Below, in pieces: positions 52,501 to 64,000 of a stretch of DNA of 64,000 nt. Positions within the stretch are counted from its first letter, which is position 1, and every line of letters begins with the position of its first letter. A program made the translations under genes and the position numbers. The notes beneath the pieces are model-generated. The model saw nothing but the letters and a program-made list of their open reading frames with translations, was not told the DNA's origin and ran no database searches. Location: positions 1,178,001 to 1,242,000 of the forward strand of contig NZ_RJJY01000002.1 of the NCBI RefSeq assembly GCF_003751085.1, read 5' to 3'. Source of the stretch: Micromonospora sp. Llam0 (lineage in GTDB: Bacteria > Actinomycetota > Actinomycetes > Mycobacteriales > Micromonosporaceae).

Positions 52501-52796
52501 TCGCGGGCGGCGAGGAAGGTCACCGCAGCCATCCGCTCCTTGTGGACGTCCTGAGCCAGTGCCGAGACGTCGACGGAGAGTGCGGCCATCGACCGCACCA
52601 TCCGCGCGTCGACTGCGCCCTGTCCCACGTCGACCAGCCGTACCGTGGCCAGAGCGGCGACCGCAGCCAGCGGAACGACCAGGATCAGGGCCAGTTTGGA
52701 CCTGATCCGCGCATCCCTCAGTCGCGGTACCCAACGCAATGGCGCGCGGCGCTTCCGCGGGCCGTTGTCGGGCAGGGTCGTCGGTCCGGTCCTCAC
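49569..52796 (-). CDS. cvnA: Conservon sensor histidine kinase-like protein CvnA
   Basis: 1075 residues. First membrane helix near residues 33-55, a nitrate/sulfonate-sensor-like extracellular helical domain, a second helix (IAVLIVLVLAIALAVVL), HAMP, a dimerisation region (SLARRSQTLVDRMIGELDAIE) and a HATPase domain (ELLDNATRFSPPTT, VEDRGLGLS). The tail of roughly 370 residues is Pro/Ala-rich with SPMSG repeats. GTG 52796 is preferred because ggagg lies seven bases upstream. First gene of cvnABCD. Confidence 0.93.
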   Translation of the reverse strand: MRTGPTTLPDNGPRKRRAPLRWVPRLRDARIRSKLALILVVPLAAVAALATVRLVDVGQGAVDARMVRSMAALSVDVSALAQDVHKERMAAVTFLAARDADAEAYNIRVRSTDERIAAYAAERDRAGNVPEAVERQLVAIDDHLDTLNATRQEVLDRRQMPVPEAVLRYGVILSDLASYGEVLGQVSGDGEVPDSLRAVSAFARAKLATAEEEAIIFAALSTGRLDEEQFSSYLATLTSQQEALLSFSLAASPWEQELVDSSVTGDAVFLADRVATEITRSVGQRAPMSAAEAARTVGAVNDLMRWAEIQLENRLLERATEVSTNVTRQAIIESIAVLIVLVLAIALAVVLARSLNDSLRRLREGAMSVASKDLPEAVAKLRDVNDLNDRGPEEIVRNLRDPIRLPNRDEVGQVGQAFNVVHREAVRIAAEQAALRASVSAMFLSLARRSQTLVDRMIGELDAIERGEEDPKRLAQLFQLDHLATRMRRNDENLLVLAGADSTAPRREDALLVDALRAAQSEVELYNRIEFGTVDTDILISAHAVNDVVRLVAELLDNATRFSPPTTTVVADARRLRDYVLVQVEDRGLGLSEEQFDNLNRRLAEPSTVDVSAFRLMGLAVVSRLAGRYGIRVELRPNPEGGTIAQATLPSSILVLPQRTREPVMTRGRPAMAAEPISAAPTSGGTWSPISSPPAAPGRTATLTDQWQNARSSQWNAVAGAPTAAFPVTTGGQSTPVSAAPISASPMSGSPMSGSPMSGPPAAPAAGPAAPTYNPGLPAYRPAASAAPPAAAPPVANVGTPTVAYPTVRPTGAGGYPDQSGVIPATMHPLAPAVRPGGQLPHGPMAGGSTGGGAPANPAAPANPGARPEDAAEMPIFREMEAVWFRSHGSAETTVLPLPTAGRPPAAGAPAAAYSPAPAPTRTPLPARNPGQSTPQPAAYSAPVQPNAAPPPPAAPPAPAPSTPAGAATSALGAIPRQRTGDSGSWRTAADEGWARASQAAEPANAGTTRSGLPKRQPQAQLVPGGVEAKQGREPTRRTPDEVRGLLSAYHRGVQRGRTVGNEQYRATSTKETSE

Positions 52797-53261
52797 GACA
52801 TCGCCTCCGTCGCTATCTCCACACGCGGACTGCCGACCGATGCCTGCTGCAGCGGTGAGCGCCGCATGCGGCACGGCCGCGATTTCATCAGAAGTGGACC
52901 CGCTTGGGAAGCCTCAGTGGGGCAGGAATCGGTCGGACGACCCGTAATCACCCTGATGCTACCCGAGAGTATCTTCATCACACCGCCCTGATCAGCGCGG
53001 ATAGAACTTCCACCGTCAGTTGTCCCGCCAAAGTCAACGCTCGCAACATGTACTCGTTGCCAACATGTGGGACGACAGTCCCGGAAACGCCCCGACCGGC
53101 GCGCTTGACCAGAACGCCGCCCATTGGCATGGTTTCCCAAGTTTGCAGGCTCCGCGCACACCGTACGGCATGCCGTCGGCGCGACTTCTACTGAGGACGT
53201 GCTCAGCCGCGCCGCCGCCCACCGACCGGGTGCGCATCCGCCGCGTACCTGGAGGACTGAC
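52797..53261. promoter_or_regulatory. Divergent cvnA / binding-protein region
   Basis: 465 bases without a gene. It contains caacatgt twice (53044-53051 and 53061-53068) and TTGACC at 53105-53110, 17 bases before CATGGT, a modest promoter candidate for the plus-strand gene. Nothing else was identified. Confidence 0.4.
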
Positions 53262-54461
53262 TTGAGGCCCACCCGTTCCGCCCTACTCACGGCGCTCGCA
53301 TCCACATTGCTGGCCTCTTCGCTCACCGGCTGCCAGTTCGCCAGCGACTCGGCCGGCGGGGACGGCGGCGAGATCGTCATCGCCGCCGACCTGGAACTGT
53401 CCGGTGCCGCCGCAACCGTCGGCAAGGGCTACCAACGAGCCCTCGAACTGAAGGTCGAGCAGATCAACGAATCGGGTCTGCTGGGCGACCGGACGATCCG
53501 GCTGGACGTCCGGGACAACCGTTCCGACCCGAGCGAGTCGCTGCGCAACATCGGCGACTTCACCGGCGACTCCGCGGTGACCGCGATCATCATGGGCAGT
53601 TGCAGTGACTGTGCGGTCGGCGCCGCCCGGACGATCAACGACAAGCGGGTGCCGACCATCTCGCTGGCCCCGGCCACCGCGGTCGCCACCCCGGTCGACG
53701 AGCGTCGCTACCTGTTCAAACTCGGCCCCAACGCGGCGGACAGCGCCGCCGCGGTCGCCAATGAGCTGCGCCGCCGCAACATCAAGCGGGCCAGCCTGCT
53801 GCACACCGACGACGAGTACGGCCGGGACGGCCTGCGGGTGATCACCGCCGAACTCGACAAGCTCGACATCAACCTGGTCGGCACCGAACAGGTGCGTACC
53901 ACCGACACCGATGTGAGCCAGGCAGTCGCCACCCTGGCGCAGCCGTTGACCGGCGAGAATCCGGGCGCGCTGCTGGTCTGGACCTCGGCCGAGCAGGCGG
54001 CGCTGGCGGCGGACAGCGCCGCGCAGGCCGACTACCCGGGGCCGCTGTTCTTCGACGCCGCCGCCGCCGGTGACCTGTTCCTGACCGGTGGTTCCGCCAC
54101 CGGCACCAAAGGCGTCAACCTGGTCTTCACCCAGACCATGGTGATTGACGACGTGATCGCCAACACCCCGGCGAAGGCGGCCCGCAAGCAGTGGTTCCGC
54201 GACTACACGGCAAGGTTCGGCAGCTACTACGGGTTCTCCTCGTTCGCGGCCGACGCGGTCCAGCTGATCGCCGACGCGGTGGCCCGGTCGACCGGCGACG
54301 GCTCGGTCAACCGGGAGGCCATCCGTGAGGTGCTGGAGACCACCCAGTTCGACGGGCTGTCCGGGCCGATCCGGATGACCCCGGACAACCACTCCGGACT
54401 GATGCCCCAGGCACTGACCATGCTGGTCTCCCGGGGTGGCCGCTGGCGGCTGGCCAGCTGA
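53262..54461 (+). CDS. Branched-chain amino-acid-type binding lipoprotein (orphan)
   Basis: 399 residues. Lipoprotein signal ending SLTGC (C24), then a type-I periplasmic-binding fold of the LivK/Peripla_BP_6 group: IVIAADLELSGAAATVGKGYQRALEL, SCSDCAVGAARTINDKRVPTISL, FKLGPNAADSAAAVANEL, HTDDEYGRDGL. The TTG at 53262 follows ggaggactgac. No matching permease or ATPase genes adjoin it. It is divergent from the cvnABCD conservon, so it could either serve a transporter encoded elsewhere or act as a ligand receptor. Confidence 0.85.
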   Translation: MRPTRSALLTALASTLLASSLTGCQFASDSAGGDGGEIVIAADLELSGAAATVGKGYQRALELKVEQINESGLLGDRTIRLDVRDNRSDPSESLRNIGDFTGDSAVTAIIMGSCSDCAVGAARTINDKRVPTISLAPATAVATPVDERRYLFKLGPNAADSAAAVANELRRRNIKRASLLHTDDEYGRDGLRVITAELDKLDINLVGTEQVRTTDTDVSQAVATLAQPLTGENPGALLVWTSAEQAALAADSAAQADYPGPLFFDAAAAGDLFLTGGSATGTKGVNLVFTQTMVIDDVIANTPAKAARKQWFRDYTARFGSYYGFSSFAADAVQLIADAVARSTGDGSVNREAIREVLETTQFDGLSGPIRMTPDNHSGLMPQALTMLVSRGGRWRLAS

Positions 54462-54484
54462 CCACCCCGGTACGGCCCGGCCCC

Positions 54485-54516
54485 GTGCGCCCGCCAGGAG
54501 ATCCTGGCGGGCGCAC
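54485..54516. terminator. Perfect 32-base palindrome between convergent transport genes
   Basis: 54485-54499 pairs with 54502-54516; the centre is gagatc. It lies between the stop codons of the orphan binding protein and the permease, and serves both strands equally. Confidence 0.75.
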
Positions 54517-54550
54517 GACGTCCGGGGCGGGCACGACATGGTGGCAGACG

Positions 54551-55390
54551 TCAGCGGGCGGACGTCGTCTCCCGCACCCACGGCAGCAGCAGCCGTTCGA
54601 AGCCGACCAGCGCAAAGTAGAGCAGAATGCTCATCAGCCCGATCAACACGATCGCCGCCCAGGCGGCGGAGTTCTCGCCCATCCCGCTGAACTGCAGGGT
54701 CATGTAGCCCAGCCCTTCCTCACCGGCCTGGAACTCGCCGATCACCGCGCCGATCGCCGCCAGCGGCATCGCGACCTTCAGGCCGACGAAGATCTGCGGC
54801 AATGCCGCCGGGAACCGGATCTTGCGGAAGGTCTGCCAGCGGGACGCGTCCAGTGACCGGGCCAGCTCGGCCAGGTCGGCCGGGGTCGAGGTCAGGCCGG
54901 TCACCGTGGAGAGCACGATCGGGAAGAAGCAGAGCAGGAAGACCATGGTGAGGATCGACTGCTGACCCCAGCCGAGGGTGACCACGAGCAGCGGGGCGAG
55001 CACGATCTTCGGTACGGCGTTGAGCGCCACCAGCAGCGGAGCGAACATCCGCTCGGCCACCTGGGAACCGGCCAGCGCCAGTCCGATCAGCACCCCGATG
55101 ACGGTGGAGATCGCAAACCCGACGACGGTCGACGTGGTGGTCGCCAGGGCATGTTCCAGCAGCCGTGGCATCCGCAGGGAGAACGCCGCGTACACGTCCT
55201 GCGGGGGTGGCAGCACCACCGAGTGCACCAGGTTGAACACGCTGGTGACGAGCCACCACGCGGTCACCGTCACGGCCACGCCGAGCAGCGGTAGTCCGAC
55301 GGCGGCGACCCGGCCGCCGGCGGGGCGGCGGACCGCAGCGGTGGTCGCGGCGCGTACCGGTGGCGCCTGCGCCGGTTTGAGTACGGTCAT
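54551..55390 (-). CDS. ABC transporter permease (SsuC/ThiX-like)
   Basis: 279 residues, six hydrophobic segments, with the BPD_transp_1 coupling loop ELARSLDASRWQTFRKIRFPAALPQIFVGLKVAMPLAAIGAVIGEFQ. This group imports sulfonates, taurine or thiamine precursors. ATG 55390 lies seven bases after ggag; a GTG six bases earlier is possible. It is downstream of the binding protein gene, separated by an 18-bp perfect stem-loop. Confidence 0.88.
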   Translation of the reverse strand: MTVLKPAQAPPVRAATTAAVRRPAGGRVAAVGLPLLGVAVTVTAWWLVTSVFNLVHSVVLPPPQDVYAAFSLRMPRLLEHALATTTSTVVGFAISTVIGVLIGLALAGSQVAERMFAPLLVALNAVPKIVLAPLLVVTLGWGQQSILTMVFLLCFFPIVLSTVTGLTSTPADLAELARSLDASRWQTFRKIRFPAALPQIFVGLKVAMPLAAIGAVIGEFQAGEEGLGYMTLQFSGMGENSAAWAAIVLIGLMSILLYFALVGFERLLLPWVRETTSAR

Positions 55391-55422
55391 CGACACACTC
55401 CTCAGGCTCGCCGAACCGCCCG

Positions 55423-55464
55423 GTGCGGCGGGTGGGCCACCCGCCGGTGGCCCACCCGCCGCAC
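55423..55464 (-). repeat. 18-bp perfect stem-loop between binding-protein and permease genes
   Basis: 55423-55440 pairs exactly with 55447-55464 around ccgccg. It has the same position and style as the hairpin after xylF: directly after a binding-protein gene and ahead of the membrane component. Confidence 0.75.
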
Positions 55465-55473
55465 CCAGGTCGG

Positions 55474-56508
55474 TCAGGATTCGGCGTTCGGGGCCAGGTC
55501 GAAGTTGACGACCTGCTCCGGCTCCAGGCCCGGCGGGATCGCCCCGGCGCCCTGCAGGATCGCGATGCTGCGGGCGATCCGCTGGCTGTCCAGCGCACCG
55601 ACCGGCACACCGGAACTGGTCGACTTCACGAAGGCGGCCATCAGCTCCAGTTCGGCGGCGGCGGCGGCCGGGTTGGCCTCCTCCACGTTCTTGGCCAGGA
55701 TCTCGCCGGCCTCCTCCGGGTTGGTGATGCTGTACTCCAGACCCTTGAGCAGTGCCGCGCTGAAGCGCTTCACCATCTCCGGGTCCTCCTCGGCGATCGC
55801 CGTCGAGGTGATCAGCACGTTGCCGTACAGGTCGGTCATGATGTCGCTGTACGGCAGCACCACGGCGGTCTTGCCCTGCGCGACGGTCTCCACGGTGGGC
55901 TTACCGACCACGAACTGACCGATGCCGTCCACCGAACCGGAGGCCAGGGTGCCCATCAGGGTCTGCGGGGCGCCGTTGACCCACTCGACCTTGCTCTCGT
56001 CGATGCCGGCCAGCGAGGCGTACGTCGGGAACAGGTTGCGCACCACCGAGCCGGGGGCGTCGGCGAGCGTCTTGCCCTCCAGGTCCTTGGGGGTGGTGAT
56101 GCCGCTGCCGTCGAGCGCGATGATCGCGGCCATGGTGCGCTGCTGGATGCCGGCGACCACGACGAAGTCCTTCGCCTCGCCGTTGCCGTACTGCAGCAGT
56201 CCGCCGGTCATGTCGATCGGCGTGAAGTGGGCCTGTCCTGCGACGACGGTCTTGATGTTGTCGCCGGTGCCGGCTCCTGCCTTGACCTCGACGTCGAAAC
56301 CGGCCTCCTCGAAGAAGCCCTTGTCCTTGGCGACCCAGGCGTAGGAGTCCCGACCGAAGTTACCGAAGGAAGTGAGGTACGTCACTTTCTTCAATTCCTC
56401 GGTGCCACCGGCATTCGCCTCGTCACCGTCGTCCGCGCTGCAGCCGGCAGTGACCGCGAGCGCCGCCGCGAGGGCCGTGGCGGCGATCGTACGGGTGAGC
56501 CTTGTCAT
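55474..56508 (-). CDS. NMT1/ThiY-like ABC substrate-binding lipoprotein
   Basis: 344 residues. Lipoprotein signal with lipobox TAGC (C23), then an NMT1/THI5-type fold: KKVTYLTSFGNFGRDSYAWVAKDKGFFEEAGFDVEV, GQAHFTPIDMTGGLLQYGNG, VVGKPTVETVAQGKTAVVLPYSD. ThiY-type proteins bind formyl-aminopyrimidine; related ones bind sulfonates. The thiamine genes 4 kb away make a pyrimidine precursor the better guess (inference). ATG 56508 with gaaagga upstream. Confidence 0.85.
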   Translation of the reverse strand: MTRLTRTIAATALAAALAVTAGCSADDGDEANAGGTEELKKVTYLTSFGNFGRDSYAWVAKDKGFFEEAGFDVEVKAGAGTGDNIKTVVAGQAHFTPIDMTGGLLQYGNGEAKDFVVVAGIQQRTMAAIIALDGSGITTPKDLEGKTLADAPGSVVRNLFPTYASLAGIDESKVEWVNGAPQTLMGTLASGSVDGIGQFVVGKPTVETVAQGKTAVVLPYSDIMTDLYGNVLITSTAIAEEDPEMVKRFSAALLKGLEYSITNPEEAGEILAKNVEEANPAAAAAELELMAAFVKSTSSGVPVGALDSQRIARSIAILQGAGAIPPGLEPEQVVNFDLAPNAES

Positions 56509-56812
56509 GAACGTGTGTCCTTTCCAACCCGACGGCCCCTCGACGAACCCGCAGGTCGTCGAGGCGACCGGAGGGGGTAGTTGGTCCGGCGCGGCAGCCG
56601 GTCGGTGGGGGCCGGACCGGTGCCGCGGTCGCGTTGGGAAACTTCGCGGGCAACAGAGTACGAGGGAAACCTGACCAATGCGACAGCCGGGCATCGCGGA
56701 CCCTGGATCGCAATCAAAAGTGTTTACCGTGCGGGTGGTGCGTGGCCGGCACGATCCGGATACTCTGTCCCCCGCTTGTTGATCGACTCAGGACGAGGGA
56801 GCTGCCGGCCCC
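56509..56812. promoter_or_regulatory. Divergent binding-protein / ATPase region with a structured leader
   Basis: 304 bases. On the binding-protein side, cctcgacga (56538-56546) pairs with tcgtcgagg (56556-56564), and ggtccggc pairs with gccggacc at about 56583-56618. The conserved TPP riboswitch bases were not found. Otherwise unremarkable. Confidence 0.45.
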
Positions 56813-57598
56813 ATGATCCAGCTCAGCGGAGTCGGGCGGACGTTCGCCGGTCGCTCCGGCACAGTGGAAGCACTGCGCGGCATCGACCTCTCGGTGACCG
56901 CCGGTGAGTTCGTCGCGGTCGTCGGTCGATCCGGCTGCGGCAAGTCCACCCTGCTCAGACTCATCGCCGGGCTGCTCCCGACGACCGCCGGCGAAATCAC
57001 CGTCGGTGGCGAGCAGGTGGTCAAACCACGCCGGGACATCGCGATGCTCTTCCAACGTCCGGCCCTGCTGCCCTGGCGATCAGTGCTGGACAATGTCCTG
57101 CTGCCGGCGGAGATTTTCGGGCTGCGTCGCAGGCAGCACCGGGCGAAAGCCATGGAACTGCTGGAGATGGTCGGGCTGGCCGGATTCGACAAGCGGCTGC
57201 CGCACGAGCTGTCCGGCGGCATGCAGCAGCGGGTGTCGCTGTGCCGCTCGTTGCTGGCCGAACCACAGGTGCTGCTGATGGACGAGCCGTTCTCGGCGCT
57301 GGACGCGCTGACCCGGGAAGAACTCTCCGTCGAACTGCAACGGATCCACATGGAACGCGCGGCGACCATCGTCTTCGTCACCCACTCGATCGACGAAGCC
57401 GTGCTGCTCGCCGACCGGGTCGTGGTGCTGAGCCCTCGACCAGGGCGAATCCGCAAGATCGTGCCGATCGACATTCCCCGCCCCCGCAGCCTGGGGCGCA
57501 ACGCGCACACCGAGGACGTCGCCCGGTGCAGTGCGGAACTGCACGAGGTGCTGATGGAACGCGACGCACCGGCGACGGCCGGGATCGGAGGGTACTGA
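56813..57598 (+). CDS. ABC transporter ATPase (SsuB/ThiZ-like)
   Basis: 261 residues: Walker A GRSGCGKSTLLRLIAG, Q-loop MLFQRPALLPWR, signature LSGGMQQRVSLCRSL, Walker B VLLMDEPFSALD, H-loop VTHSIDEAV. It should energise the permease and binding protein encoded on the other strand at 54551-56508. It is followed two bases later by the LLM monooxygenase gene. Confidence 0.92.
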   Translation: MIQLSGVGRTFAGRSGTVEALRGIDLSVTAGEFVAVVGRSGCGKSTLLRLIAGLLPTTAGEITVGGEQVVKPRRDIAMLFQRPALLPWRSVLDNVLLPAEIFGLRRRQHRAKAMELLEMVGLAGFDKRLPHELSGGMQQRVSLCRSLLAEPQVLLMDEPFSALDALTREELSVELQRIHMERAATIVFVTHSIDEAVLLADRVVVLSPRPGRIRKIVPIDIPRPRSLGRNAHTEDVARCSAELHEVLMERDAPATAGIGGY

Positions 57599-57600
57599 CC

Positions 57601-58542
57601 ATGCGGGTCAGCGTGTTCACCGAGCCGCACCGCGGCGCCAGCTACGACGACCAGCTCCGGCTGGCCCGGCTCGCCGAGGAGTCCGGGTTCGAGGGTTACC
57701 TGCGGGCCGACCACTACCAGTCGATGGGCGAGGAGCTGGCGCTGCCGGGGCCGACCGACGCCTGGCTGACCCTGGCCGCGCTGGCCCGGGAGACCTCCCG
57801 GATCCGGCTCGGCACGCTGGTCACCTCGGCGACCTTCCGGCTGCCCGGGCCGCTCGCCGTGATGGTCGCCCAGGTCGACCAGATGAGCGGCGGCCGGGTC
57901 GACCTCGGCATCGGGGCCGGCTGGTACGCCCGGGAGCACACCGCCTACGGGCTGCCGTTCCCGTCCGTCGGGGAACGCTTCGACCGGTTGGCCGAGCAGC
58001 TCAAGGTGATCACCGGCCTGTGGCGTACCCCGGTCGGTGACAAGTTCAGCTTCCACGGCGACCACTACCAGCTGGTCGACGCTCCGGCACTGCCGAAGCC
58101 GGCGCAGCCGGCCGGCCCGCCGATCATCATCGGCGGACGGGGGCCGAAGCGGACCCCGGAGCTGGCCGCCGAATTCGCCGACGAGTTCAACATGCCGTTC
58201 AAGTCGGTCGCCGAGACCGCGGCGGCCTACGAGCGGGTGACCGAGGCCTGTCACCGGACCGGGCGCACCGAGCAGGACCGGCCGCCGCTGACCATGTCGG
58301 CCGGCATCGTCATCGCGATCGGGCGTACCGACGCCGAGGCGCAGCGTCGCGCCGCGCCGCTGCACGAGAAGAGCGCCCTGCCGCCGGAGGACCCGGTGAT
58401 CGGTTCGCCGGCCCAGCTGGTGGACCGGATCGGGGAGTTCGCGGCGATCGGTACCAGCCGGGTGCACCTGCGGTTCATCGACCTCGCCGACCTGGATCAC
58501 CTGGAGCTGGTCGCCGCCGAGGTGCTGCCCCAGCTGGGCTGA
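57601..58542 (+). CDS. LLM-class flavin/F420-dependent oxidoreductase
   Basis: 313 residues, luciferase-like TIM barrel: MRVSVFTEPHRGASYDDQLRLARLAEESGFEGYLRADHY, RLGTLVTSATFRLPGPLAVMVAQVDQMSGGRVDLGIGAGW, PIIIGGRGPKRTPELAAEFADEFN. Probably uses F420 or FMN. Coupled to the ATPase gene, so it may process the imported compound, for example desulfonation or oxidation of a thiamine breakdown product. Confidence 0.85.
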   Translation: MRVSVFTEPHRGASYDDQLRLARLAEESGFEGYLRADHYQSMGEELALPGPTDAWLTLAALARETSRIRLGTLVTSATFRLPGPLAVMVAQVDQMSGGRVDLGIGAGWYAREHTAYGLPFPSVGERFDRLAEQLKVITGLWRTPVGDKFSFHGDHYQLVDAPALPKPAQPAGPPIIIGGRGPKRTPELAAEFADEFNMPFKSVAETAAAYERVTEACHRTGRTEQDRPPLTMSAGIVIAIGRTDAEAQRRAAPLHEKSALPPEDPVIGSPAQLVDRIGEFAAIGTSRVHLRFIDLADLDHLELVAAEVLPQLG

Positions 58543-58611
58543 CCCACCGGCCCGGCGGCGGTCGCCCCGGTCCAGGTCGACAGTACGGGCGGCCGGCCGT
58601 AACCTCCCGGC

Positions 58612-64000
<5,389 letters not shown>

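Noticed and set aside
56509..56812. TPP riboswitch ahead of the NMT1-like binding-protein gene
   Set aside because: The region has hairpins, but the conserved ctgaga and the P4/P5 bases of the TPP aptamer were not found on either strand.

Overview
The window is high-GC DNA (mostly GTG/ATG starts, strong G/C third-position bias, long runs of 4-nt overlapping operons) from an actinobacterium. The WhiB-family regulator, GroES with a His-rich GroEL1, a complete conservon (cvnABCD), a HemD/winged-helix NnaR-type regulator, XRE-DUF5753/DUF397 pairs and a DUF1023 hydrolase together point to a filamentous actinomycete, most likely Micromonosporaceae. That family assignment is an inference from gene content, not from a marker-gene comparison. 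The core gene order (whiB3/whiD - groEL1 - groES ... tsaD - rimI - tsaB ... tsaE ... alr, nnr, glmS, glmM, rpsI, rplM) is the order I recall from Mycobacterium tuberculosis, so the backbone is old and conserved.

Layout. 0.3-4.9 kb: WhiD-like regulator, a membrane/Tat-type molybdopterin oxidoreductase, and groES-groEL1 under two tandem CIRCE operators. 4.9-11.4 kb: SAM methyltransferase, YbaK, and a xylose-type ABC importer (xylFGH) with its ROK regulator. 11.5-19.6 kb: an accessory island (radical SAM protein, two related DnaQ/RNase H-like proteins, a P-loop nucleotide-kinase-like protein, a NUDIX hydrolase, several small HTH regulators, Cys-motif small proteins and an XRE-DUF397 pair). It is flanked by a 191-bp direct repeat that duplicates the overlapping 3' ends of the ROK gene and the next ABC gene. 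19.6-23.2 kb: a heterodimeric ABC exporter with one degenerate half. 23.3-32.0 kb: the t6A genes tsaD/rimI/tsaB/tsaE with ung, a lipase-like hydrolase, alr and nnr. 32.2-39.98 kb: a WXG-like protein with a DUF1023 hydrolase, then glmS, an aminotransferase, glmM, rpsI and rplM (cell-wall precursor supply plus ribosomal proteins). 40.4-48.0 kb: a five-gene assimilatory nitrate/nitrite reduction operon ending in nnaR, with no transporter. 48.1-52.8 kb: the cvnABCD conservon, divergent from an orphan amino-acid-type binding lipoprotein. 54.5-58.5 kb: an NMT1/ThiY-like ABC importer and a flavin (LLM) monooxygenase. 58.6-64.0 kb: a proline-rich membrane protein and the thiG-thiE-thiD-thiC operon, with thiG running off the right edge.

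Most operons are translationally coupled by ATGA/GTGA overlaps. Convergent junctions often carry perfect hairpins (26911-26937, 48040-48068, 54485-54516). Two substrate-binding-protein genes are each followed by a long perfect stem-loop (8035-8085, 55423-55464). The best candidates for something new are the island at 11.5-19.6 kb, both for how it was inserted and for its radical SAM / exonuclease-like / kinase / NUDIX module, and the duplicated start signal of the WXG-like gene at 32.2 kb. No tRNA, rRNA, CRISPR array, integrase or intact transposase was recognised.
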